Assembly (NCBI GenBank): GCA_016946835.1
Contig: JACVTC010000034.1
Location: 186,001-250,000 of the forward strand
From: Neocallimastix lanati (nom. inval.)
Taxonomy: Eukaryota > Neocallimastigomycota > Neocallimastigomycetes > Neocallimastigales > Neocallimastigaceae
Length of the DNA stretch: 64,000 nucleotides
Direction: 5' to 3'
Below are positions 48,865 through 59,016 of this stretch, in pieces (the first letter of the stretch is position 1; each line of letters begins with the position of its first letter). Below the pieces are notes generated by a model. The model did no database searches and was not told the origin of the DNA. It was given only the letters and a program-made list of their open reading frames with translations. The translations under genes were made by a program, and so were the position numbers.

Positions 48865-51384
48865 GGGAGTATTGCATTTCGACATAATTTATGTTTGATC
48901 ATTTATTCATATTTATTCATGTATTACAATGTGGCTTGTAAAAATAAATGAATAGGAATAGGGTTAAATTTATTTTTATTTTTATTTTTATTTTTTTTTT
49001 TTTTTTTTAATTTTAAAAACATTTACAGTAAAAAAAATATATATATATATAATAAAGTAAATAAAAAATAAATAAAAAATAAAAAAAATAAAGAATAAAG
49101 TAAAATAAAAAATAAAAAAAAAATAAATAAAAGTAAATTATAAAATATAACATATATAAAAAAAAGTAAAATATAAAATAAAAAAATAAATAATAAAGTA
49201 AAATAAAAAATAAAAAAAAAAAAAAAAAAAAAAAAAGAATAAAATAAAATATAAGATAAAAAAAAATAGATTAAAACAAAAAAAATTAAAATATAAAAAA
49301 TAAAACTTTTAATTTAAAATATTTATAATAAATGGATGATCAATTAGAAATAAGTGAAACTAATAAAGAAAAAAACCAAATCATTGTAAATAGAAAATAT
49401 AAATTTAATTTATGGTATATAACGAATAATACAAAAATATTCCAATATACTAAATGTAAAACAGTTAAAAAATATAAATCTTACATTATTCTAAATGATA
49501 ATAATAAAGTAATAAAATATGAAAACAAACATACTCATCCAGGAAAAGAATATGAAGCATCTGTATCAATAGTAAAACATAAAATGAAAAATGAAATAAG
49601 AAAAACCTCAATCCCATTTGATATAAATCCAAAACATATATAATGAAATATTTGAAGAAATTGGATTGATATGCCCTGAATATATTTCAATTAAATCCCA
49701 AATATCAAGATATATTAAAAAACAACTACCTCCTGATATATATCAAAATTTAATGAAATTCCAGATAAATCTGAATATTATATAAACGAAAGAGATGAAA
49801 ATTTTATGATATACAAAAATTCTAATATTATAATTTTTCAATCATCATTCCCCATTCCAAACAGAATTGTCTATAAAATACAACGAACATATGTTTGCTG
49901 ATGGTACATTTTATATTGCACCAATATTTGGTTATCAAGTGTTTATAACAAGAGTATTTGCTCCAGAAATAAATAGTTTTTATACTACATCACTATCTAT
50001 ATTAAATAATAAAGAACAAGCAACCTATGAATTGTTATTTGAAGAATTAAAAAAGAATGAAAGTAATTATAATAATAATATTATAAGTAATTATATTAAT
50101 AATATTATAAGTAATTATTATAATAATATTATAGTTATACCAAAAATTTTGCTTTGTGATTTTGAAAAGAGTATATCCAATGCTTCCATTAAAATATTTC
50201 ATAATATTACTATTAAATATTGTGTATGGCATTATAAAAGATCGTTTGAAGTTCAAAAAAATAAATTTTGTTATAATGAAGTTGAAAATAATCATAAAAT
50301 TTATTTGTTATATAAAGCTATTACAAATTTTCCTTTTATAAATCCTGAATATATATTTGATATTTATAATTATATTAAAATTATATGTCAAATATATAAT
50401 TATTTCAATTTTTTAAATTTTTTGGAATATTTTAATAAGACTTATTTATATAAATATGATATTCAATATTGGAATTATTATAACGATGTAAACCACATAA
50501 CAAATAATGCTTCAGAATCTTTTAACAATTACTTAAAAAAATTGTTTTACAAAAAACCTTCTTTCTATGAATTGATTTATCATTTAAAAAGAGAAGAATC
50601 TTTATCTTACAATAATTACAAAAGGAAAATTGAAGGAGTTTGGAAAAAAAAAAAAAGAATATTAACAAAAACTGATGAAATCAATGATTTCATTAAAAAA
50701 TACAAAAAAAAAGGAATCCGATTAATTGATAAAAAATGTGAAAAAATGATATCATTGATTTATGGTATAAATGTTTAATAGAATTAAATACACTCTAAAT
50801 ATATGAATAATAATTAATTAGAATATATATAGTTTAAATTATATTTATATCAATATCAATATATTTTATTAATATCAATGTCAAAATATTTCATTAATAT
50901 CAATATCAAAATATTTCATTAATATCAATATCAAAATATTTTATTAATATCAATATCAATATTTAAATTTTATTAATAATAAATATTTAATATTATAATA
51001 AATTTTATTTTATTATTTAATTAATTTAATAATAAAATATATAATTTTATTTATTTTATTTGAATAAAATAAAATGGAAAGGTTTTATTATTAAAATATT
51101 TAATAATAAAATATAATAATAAAATAAAATTAAAAAAAAATAAAAATAAAATAAAATTCTCAACAGAAAATTTATTCTTTTTTTGTTTTTATTTTATTTT
51201 TTTAATGCTAAAATACATTTATTCATTTATTTATTCTTTTTTTTGTTTTTATTTTATTTTTTTAATGCTAAAAAACAATAAATAAAAATATAAATTGAAA
51301 ATAGTGGCGTATTACATATATTATACACATTGTACAAAATTTTATGATGATTATACATAAATTATGTCGAAATGCTTCACATTC
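48865..51384 (+). mobile_element. Mutator-like DNA transposon (MULE copy 2), defective
   Basis: The ends are the same as in copy 1: GGGAGTATTGCATTTCGACA at the left and its GAATGTGAAGCATTTCG counterpart inverted at the right. The 9-bp duplication GTAAATTAT flanks it at 48856-48864 and 51385-51393. It differs from copy 1's, so the two are independent insertions rather than one duplicated segment. Length is 2,520 bp. Confidence 0.9.
49332..50778 (+). pseudogene. FLYWCH/MULE transposase, copy 2 (three frameshifts)
   Basis: The N-terminal part (49332-49643) holds a FLYWCH-type finger, but the two cysteines seen in copies 1 and 4 are both Tyr (FQYTK, KKYKS). The MULE domain up to 50778 is intact: ADGTF with the first Asp, LCDFEKS with the second, CVWHYK for the C-x2-H motif, NNASESF with the third acidic residue. 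Frameshifts lie near 49636 (HIYNEIF continues in another frame), near 49740, and in the CCCC run near 49853. The first and third are also in copy 1. The apparent start of the long C-terminal frame is only the frameshift point. Confidence 0.87.
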
Positions 51385-51659
51385 GTAAATTATATCACAT
51401 TAATAAATCACATGATGTATTATATAAAGGGAATGAATGTGGTGGGGAGAGGTCCAAATCGCCAAATTTTTCACGTGATATATCAAATTTTGAGGCTTTT
51501 TAAATTAATAGTTATATGATACTATTTTGTTGTATTATTAATTTGTAATTTTTTTCATAAAATTTATTAAGTGAATAATTAAATAAATTATAATGGTTAG
51601 ATAAAAATAAATATTTTTTTACAAAAAAAAAAAATAAAATAAAATATTCAAACAATTAA

Positions 51660-52560
51660 AAGGTTTATTTTAAAAAAAAAAATATTAATAAAATACTTTA
51701 ACAATTATATAGATTTATTTATTTAAAAAAAATATTAATAAAATATTTTAACAATTATATAGATTTATTTATTTAAAAAAAAATATTAATAAAATACTTT
51801 AACAATTATATAGATTTATTTATTTAAAAAAATATTAATAAAATACTTTAACAATTATATAGATTTATTTATTTAAAAAATATTAATAAAATATTTAAAC
51901 AACTATTAATAAAATATTTTAACAATTATATAGATTTATTTATTTAAAAAAAAATATTAATAAAATACTTTAACAATTATATAGATTTATTTATTTAAAA
52001 AAAATATTAATAAAATACTTTAACAATTATATAGATTTATTTATTTAAAAAAATATTAATAAAATACTTTAACAATTATATAGATTTATTTATTTAAAAA
52101 ATATTAATAAAATATTTAAACAACTATTAATAAAATACTTTAGCAATTATATAGATTTATTTATTTAAAAAAAATATTAATAAAATATTTTAACAATTAT
52201 ATAGATTTATTTATTTAAAAAAAAATATTAATAAAATACTTTAACAATTATATAGATTTATTTATTTAAAAAAAATATTAATAAAATACTTTAACAATTA
52301 TATAGATTTATTTATTTAAAAAAATATTAATAAAATACTTTAACAATTATATAGATTTATTTATTTAAAAAATATTAATAAAATATTTAAACAACTATTA
52401 ATAAAATACTTTAGCAATTATATAGATTTATTTATTTAAAAAAAATATTAATAAAATACTTTAACAATTATATAGATTTATTTATTTAAAAAAAATATGA
52501 ATAAAATACTTTAACAATTATATAGATTTATTTATTTTAAAAAAAAATTAATAAAATATT
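51660..52560. repeat. 50-bp satellite with higher-order structure
   Basis: The monomer is AATATTAATAAAATACTTTA plus ACAATTATATAGATTTATTT and a short A-rich link (49-52 bp), about 17 copies. A variant junction, TTTAAACAACTATTAATAAA, occurs at about 51893, 52111 and 52388. It divides the array into blocks of four to five monomers (about 218 and 277 bp), a higher-order repeat. Confidence 0.9.
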
Positions 52561-52904
52561 TAAACAATTATTAATAAAATTAATTATAAACATTAATAAT
52601 AAAATATAAAAATATAAAAATATATTATTGATATTAATAATAAAGTATAAAAATATAGGATTATTTATTTTAAAAAAAATATTAATAAAATATTTAAACA
52701 ATTATTAATAAAATAAATTATAATAATAAAATTATAGAATATTTATTTAAACTACATAAATTTTATCAAGTATATAAACATTTTAACTTTTTAATAATTT
52801 TAATTAATAAATTTAATTATAAGTTTTTGTATGAAAGAATTTTAATGATTTTTTCTTTTGGAAATTCCTCTGTCATTTCATAATTATTTATTATTAAATA
52901 ATAT

Positions 52905-54325
52905 TTATAAAATATTATTTAAATTAGTTAAACATTCAAACCACAATTTAGTAAGATCACTTCTATCATATTTAATATTAATTAACTTGGCTTCTTTATT
53001 TTTGTATTTATCAATTAAGATATTAATTTCATCAGTTTTTGTTTTTATTTTTTTTTTCATTCTCCAAATTCCTTTTATTTTCATTTGGTAATCATAATAT
53101 GATAAATGTTCCTGTTCTTTTAATTTATTTATTAATTCATAAAAATTTGGTTTCATTGGAAATAGTTTATTTAAAGAATTATTGAGTGATTCTGAAGCAT
53201 TATTGGTTATATGTTCAATATTATTATAATAATTCCAACTTTTCATATCGTAACCAATTAAATATGTTTCATAAAAATATTCTAAAAATTTTAAAAATTG
53301 ACAAGAATTTTTTTCAATGGATTTAGTTTTAATTAATGAAAAAATATCCATTATGTATTCAGGGTTGATAAATGGTAAGTTTGAAATTCCTTTGTAATAA
53401 TTAAATATTTTTTCATCATCGTTCACTTCATTACGGCACAATTCATTTTTTTTAATTTCTAATAAATTTTTATAATGCCAAATACAGTATTTAATATTTA
53501 TATTAGGAAATATTTTTTTAACTGCTTTAGATATGCCTTTTTCAAAATCGCAATGTACATTTTTTGGTTCAGTTATAATATTATTATTAGAATTTTGTTT
53601 TAATTTATTGAATAACATTTTATATGTTTTTTGCTTTTTATTTCTTAATATTGCATAAGAAGTAGTATAAAAACTATTCAATTCTTTAACGTAAGTTCTA
53701 GTAATAAACACTTGTTGACTAAATTTAGGTGCGATATAAAAAGTACCATCCACAAATATATCATTAAATATTTCTTAAATAATTTTGCTTGAAAAGGGGA
53801 TTGAAAAATTACTAAATCAGAATTTTTGAATATCATAAAATCTTCATTTCGTTCAGTTTTATAATATTCAGTTTCATTAGGAATTTCATTAAAAGTTGTT
53901 ACATTGGATGGTAGTTTTTTATTAATACTTCTTAATATTAGAGTTTTAACTGAAATATATTCTGGACACGGATATATAAATCCCATTTCTTTAGAAATTT
54001 CATTATATGGACTTTTTCGTTTTATATCAAAAGGATTTGAATGTTTTTTAATTTCATCTTTAATTTTATGTTTCATTACAGATAGGGATACACTGTATTC
54101 GTTTCCAGGATGATTATGTAAACTCTCATATTTTAAGATTTCTTTCTCATTATTTAAAATAATAAGAGATTTACATTTATTATTTTTTTTATATTTGGTA
54201 CATTTATAAACTCTTGAATTATCTATCCTTGAATGTGAAAAATTAAATTTATATTGTTTATTAATAATGATTTGTTCTTCTCCTTTATTAGACTCACTTA
54301 TATAAATAGTTATGTTTTCTTCCAT
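52905..54325 (-). pseudogene. FLYWCH/MULE transposase, copy 3 (single frameshift)
   Basis: The start is the ATG at 54325 (MEENITIYISESN). The FLYWCH-type finger spans about residues 20-70 with CTKYKKNNKC and HNH. The MULE domain lies at 52905-53753: VDGTF (first Asp), HCDFEKG (second Asp), CIWHYK (C-x2-H), NNASESL (third acidic residue region). A single-base shift between about 53762 and 53790 separates the halves. The frame of the second half reads back through FNDIFVDGTF to a TAA just upstream. Of the four copies only this one is a single base from an uninterrupted frame, so it was active recently or the break is a sequence error. Confidence 0.87.
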
Positions 54326-54679
54326 TTATAAATTTTAATATATAGTTTTTAATTATATCTTTTAAATTATTATATTAATTATCTAAATATTATTTTTTAA
54401 TATTAATTCTGAACAATTAAATATTCAATTTTTTTTAAAAGATAAAAAGTATTTTAATTATTTCTTTTTCTTTTAATTTTTTTTAAAAAAAAAACAGATA
54501 CATAAAGAAAAATAAATTATTTATTTAATGTATATAAAAAAAATTTAATTATTTATTTATTCTAAATTAATATTAATTATTTTTTTTAATATATACTAAT
54601 ACAGAATTTATGAATTAATTAATTATTTTATTTATATTATAATCTAATTAAATTATTAACTTTTAAGTCTTTTTAAAAC

Positions 54680-55080
54680 AACAAATATATATAGCATTTT
54701 TTAGCCTATAAAGTAGAACTGTGCTTTCTACTGGTTGTTATGTGGCAGACTTAATAATCATCTGGTGTCCAGCCAACCCCTGCTGGTATCTATTCTTGAT
54801 CTGATTTTCCCGATAGGGTTTGGAGAAAGGGTAAAGGGGTTATAATGGCACAATTTCAGGTAAGTATTAATTCCGCTCCTACCATTATTGGATTGCCACG
54901 TATTTAATTTCTATATTTGATCACCCATGGCATCCTAGTGTAGTTGTATAGCCTATACTGTGAGGGTTACGAGTTCAATTTCTATAGGATAACACGGATG
55001 TTATTTGGCAAGACATGTCTACTGGAGCTACCTCTGCTTAGGAATTTTGAGCGCCGACGTCGTACTGATATAGTATAAGA
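54680..55080. other. GC-rich non-coding island inside MULE copy 3
   Basis: About 400 bp of mixed composition (roughly 40% GC) stand out from their AT flanks between the transposase start and the right end of the element. No long frame is present. It contains a consensus splice-donor word CAGGTAAGTAT at about 54858-54868 and a tRNA-like segment. Capture of a host fragment, as in Pack-MULEs, is one explanation. Confidence 0.5.
54929..54993 (+). ncRNA. tRNA-like segment with Pol III A and B boxes (tRNA relic or SINE head)
   Basis: An A-box-like TAGTGTAGTTGT lies at 54937-54948 and a B-box-like GAGTTCAATTTC at 54971-54982, about the spacing of a tRNA gene. ATCCTA and TAGGAT at the two ends can pair. 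Between them CTGTGAG could be an anticodon loop with GTG (His), but the anticodon stem pairs poorly. It is probably a decayed tRNA or the head of a tRNA-derived SINE, not a working tRNA. Confidence 0.35.
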
Positions 55081-56503
55081 TATATATACCAAAGTATATA
55101 TGTTCTTTACAAGCCCATATATATAATATGTGATAGACATGTGAATTCATATGTGTAAAAAACCTATTTATATATCTCTACAAAACGGTTGCTGTAATAT
55201 ATAAATAGTAATTGAAATGTGAACAACAAATTTTAATTTTTGAAATTTCAATTTACAGCTATAATTTAAGTCTTATAAAAATATTATTTTGTAATTTTTA
55301 TTATTATTTAATATTTTATTTATAAATTATATATAAAATAAAAGGTTTAATTCTATTATTAAGATGTTATAATAACAACTAAAGTTTTAGTTATAATATG
55401 AAAAATTAATATTTTAAATAATATTAATTTAAATATAAATTTATAAAATAAAATTTTTTAATAATAAAATATAAAAATATTATATTGATATTAATAATAA
55501 AATATAAAAATATAAAAATATAAAAATATAATATTAATAGAAAAATATAAAAATATAATATCAATAATAAAATATAAAAAATAAAAATATAATATAAATA
55601 TTAATAATAAAATATAAAAAATAAGGCTATAAGGAAAATAATTATTTATCATTTTCCTTATAACATGATTGTCAAAAAAAAAAAAATTATATAAAAATAT
55701 TTTATTTTTTATTGACCTTTTTAATTTTTATTTATTTATTTATTTACTTATTTATTTATACATTTATTTCTTTTTTACTTAAAATTATATTAAATTTTAT
55801 GGCGTAATAATATAAATTTTAAAAGCCACAAATAAATAGATGGCTTATTAAAATTTCAAAAAAAAATTGGCGAAATGGACCACATTCAATGTGGTGCATT
55901 TCGACATAATTTATGTATAATCAGTATATATATTTGTACAATTCGTATAAATGATGTAATGTGCCACAACGTTCAACGTATATTTTTATTTATTGTATTT
56001 TAGCATTAAAAAAATAAAATAAAAACTAAAAAAATAATAAATAAAAGAATAAATAAGTTTTCTGTTAAGAATTTTATTTTATTTTTATTTATTTTCAATT
56101 ATTTAATTAATTTTCATTTTATTATTATATTTTATTATTAAATATTTTAATAAAAAAACCTTTTCATTTTATTTTATTTAAATAAAATAAATGAAATTTT
56201 AAAATTTATTTTAATATTAAATATTTATTATTAAAAAAATTTAAATATTGATATTGATATTAATAAAATATAATGATATTGATATTAATATAATTTAAAC
56301 TATATATATTCTAGTTAATTATTACTTATAAATTTAGTGCTTGTTTAATTATTTTTTTTTTTTTATTTTACTTTATTATTTATTTTTTTTTACTATAAAT
56401 GTTAATAAAATTAAATTATAAAAAAAAAATTTAACCCTATCCTATTCATATATTTTTATAAGCCACATTGTAATATATGAATAAATGATTATACATAAAT
56501 TAT

Positions 56504-56787
56504 GGGAGAGTTGCATTTCGCCAGGTTGCATTTCGACAAGTTAGTATTAAAATGTTGCATTTCCCCAAGTTGCATTTCCCCAAGTTGCTTTTCGCCAGGT
56601 TGCATTTCGACAAGTATAGTATTGATATAAATAAATGAATAAATAAATAAATATTAATTCAAAATATATTTTTTTTAAAATTGTTTTTATGTGATATTAA
56701 TAATATTTCATTTTATTTATTGATTTATTTATTTATTTAATAATTTTCAATTTGGCGAAATGCAACTTGGCGAAATGCCCCACACCC
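56504..56787. mobile_element. MITE with tandem-repeat termini, copy 1
   Basis: 284 bp with a perfect 9-bp duplication, ATAAATTAT (56495-56503 and 56788-56796). The left terminus is an array of near-repeats of about 15 bp, TTGCATTTCGCCAGG, with CATTTCGACAAG and CATTTCCCCAAG variants. The right terminus carries the same motif inverted (CTTGGCGAAATGC). The core is AT-only and non-coding. The ends start GGG(A/T)G(A/T)G, like the MULEs here. Confidence 0.85.
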
Positions 56788-56907
56788 ATAAATTATGTCG
56801 AAATGAAATACTCCATATAAAGGTTATAGTTTAGTGTATGATTTTACTCTCTGTTAACCTTTTATACAATTACTGTATAATAAATTTATTATAATATTAA
56901 TAAAGCT

Positions 56908-58217
56908 AATAAATAATAAATAATAAATAACAATAAATAAATAATAAATAATAAATAATAAATAATAAAAAGAGTATTTATTAATAAATAATAAATAATA
57001 AATAATAAAAAGAGTATTTATTAATAAATAATAAATAATAAATTAATAAATAATAAAAAGAGTATTTATTAATAAATAATAAATAATAAAAAGAGTATTT
57101 ATTAATAAATAATGAATAATAAAAAGAGTATTTATTAATAAATAATAAATAATAAATAATAAAAAGAGTATTTATTAATAAATAATAAATAATAAATAAT
57201 AAATAATAATAAATAAGAGTATTTATTAATAAATAATAAAAAGAGTATTTATTAATAAATAATAAATAATAAATAATAAAAAGAGTATTTATTAATAAAT
57301 AATAAATAATAAATAATAAAAAGAGTATTTATTAATAAATAATAAATAATAAATAATAAAAAGAGTATTTATTAATAAATAATAAATAATAAAAAGAGTA
57401 TTTATTAATAAATAATAAATAATAAATAATAAAAAGAGTATTTATTAATAAATAATAAATAATAAATAATAAAAAGAGTATTTATTAATAAATAATAAAT
57501 AATAAAAAGAGTATTTATTAATAAATAATAAATAATAAATAATAAAAAGAGTATTTATTAATAAATAATAAATAATAAATAATAAAAAGAGTATTTATTA
57601 ATAAATAATAAATAATAAATAATAAAAAGAGTATTTATTAATAAATAATAAATAATAAATTAATAAATAATAAAAAGAGTATTTATTAATAAATAATAAA
57701 TAATAAATAATAAAAAGAGTATTTATTAATAAATAATAAATAATAAATAATAAAAAGAGTATTTATTAATAAATAATAAATAATAAAAAGAGTATTTATT
57801 AATAAATAATAAATAATAAATAATAAAAAGAGTATTTATTAATAAATAATAAATAATAAATAATAAAAAGAGTATTTATTAATAAATAATAAATAATAAA
57901 TAATAAAAAGAGTATTTATTAATAAATAATAAATAATAAATTAATAAATAATAAAAAGAGTATTTATTAATAAATAATAAATAATAAAAAGAGTATTTAT
58001 TAATAAATAATAAATTAATAAATAATAAAAAGAGTATTTATTAATAAATAATAAATAATAAAAAGAGTATTTATTAATAAATAATAAATAATAAAAAGAG
58101 TATTTATTAATAAATAATAAATAATAAATAATAAATAATAAAAAGAGTATTTATTAATAAATAATAAATAATAAATAATAAAAAGAGTATTTATTAATAA
58201 ATAATAAATAATAAATT
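56908..58217. repeat. Composite heptamer satellite, left part
   Basis: Units of 33, 40 or 47 bp. Each holds AAAAAGAGTATTTATTAATA followed by two to four AATAAAT heptamers. Every unit contains the 16-bp perfect palindrome TATTTATTAATAAATA. The array is interrupted at 58217 by the LTR element and resumes at 61443. Confidence 0.95.
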
Positions 58218-58580
58218 TGTTAGAAAATTAGTATTTTTAGTTTATAAATTTAATTAACATTTTAATTAATATTTTTATTTTATTACAACTTTTATTATAA
58301 TTTTAAATATTAAATAGTTTATTATAAATAAATAGGATATATTATATTAATATATAGTTTATATAGTCTATGAATATAGTATTAAAAAAAATTTTTATTT
58401 TTATAAGCCTCTTTTATATAGTTAATATTAAAACATGTATTTAATGTATTAAAATATGTATGATCCATCAAATGTATTTTGTATGTATAAATAACATTAA
58501 ATTATGTATTCTTAAAAAATAAGCCTTTTGCTTCAAATAAATAAAGTTAATAAATAAACAAATATTGAGATTTTTTAACA
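58218..58580 (+). repeat. 5' LTR
   Basis: 363 bp from TGTTAGAAAA to TTTTTTAACA with TGTTA/TAACA inverted ends. Confidence 0.93.
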
Positions 58581-58595
58581 GATTAAGAGTCTCAT
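58581..58595 (+). promoter_or_regulatory. Primer-binding site, half tRNA-Lys(CUU) type
   Basis: GATTAAGAGTCTCAT directly follows the LTR. From recall of animal tRNA-Lys(CUU), whose anticodon arm reads ATGAGACTCTTAATC, it is the exact complement over 15 nt. It does not match a tRNA 3' CCA end. That points to priming by a tRNA half cut in the anticodon arm, as known for copia. The fungal tRNA should be compared directly. Confidence 0.6.
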
Positions 58596-58629
58596 TTGAC
58601 TCGATAAGTTTGTGTGGAAATTTAGAATA

Positions 58630-58815
58630 CTTAGTTAATTAGGAAATTTAGTAATTTAGTAATTTAGTAACTTAGTAACTTATTAACTTAGCAATTTAGT
58701 AATTTAGTAATTTAGTAATTTAGTAATTTAGTAACTTAGTAACTTATTAACTTAGTAATTTAGCAACTTAGTAATTTAGTAATTTAGCAATTTAGTAATT
58801 TAGTAATTTAGCAAC
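58630..58815 (+). repeat. Leader minisatellite TTTAGTAA
   Basis: TTTAGTAA-type octamers repeat many times between primer site and gag. The same array with a different unit number is in the other copy (about 46675-46790). Confidence 0.85.
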
Positions 58816-59016
58816 ATAGTATAATTAGGATATTTAAGATTAACAATACTTAAATATACACATAAGTAAATAAGAAACACATCAGAATTAGGAAATTAGT
58901 ATTTGAATGTTTCTTATACAATTTAGTAATTAGTATTTAGAAATAGTAATTAGCAATTTATAATTAATAAACAAATTCATTAAATAATATTAAAAATATA
59001 TTATTACATTTAAGAA

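Larger units (their letters stand above)
51445..55887 (-). mobile_element. MULE copy 3, a second family, nested
   Basis: The left end starts GGGAGAGGTCCAAATCGCCA. The right end, on the other strand, reads GAATGTGGTCCATTTCGCCA. The 9-bp duplication AATGTGGTG lies at 51436-51444 and 55888-55896, inside the terminal repeat of the host element. From the transposase 3' side the 4.4-kb element contains a 50-bp satellite, a minus-strand transposase and a GC-rich non-coding island. Apart from one frameshift in the transposase it looks complete. Confidence 0.85.
51431..56814 (-). mobile_element. Deletion-derivative MULE hosting two nested insertions
   Basis: Removing the elements at 51445-55887 and 56504-56787 leaves about 640 bp. 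This residue matches the ends and flanking non-coding parts of MULE copies 1 and 2 in reverse orientation, but has no transposase. Its left end is GAATGAATGTGGTGCATTTC across the junction; its right end is CATTTCGACA-type sequence ending TACTCC. The 9-bp duplication ATATAAAGG flanks it at 51422-51430 and 56815-56823. It is a non-autonomous relative that needs transposase in trans. Confidence 0.82.

Noticed and set aside
49867-50778. Independent 303-aa gene starting at 49867
   Set aside because: Its start is only the point where the frame opens after a frameshift. By homology it is the C-terminal part of the transposase beginning at 49332.
51660-52560. CRISPR-like array
   Set aside because: The repeats are AT-only, directly adjacent, without unique spacers or cas genes, and lie inside a eukaryotic transposon.
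54775-54815. U2-like words (GGTATCTATTCTTGATCTG)
   Set aside because: The essential branch-site-pairing segment and the rest of U2 are not present.
54850-54870. Possible U1 snRNA gene on the minus strand (starts ATACTTACCTG)
   Set aside because: The following bases do not match U1 stem-loops. The word is better read as a splice-donor consensus on the plus strand, or chance.
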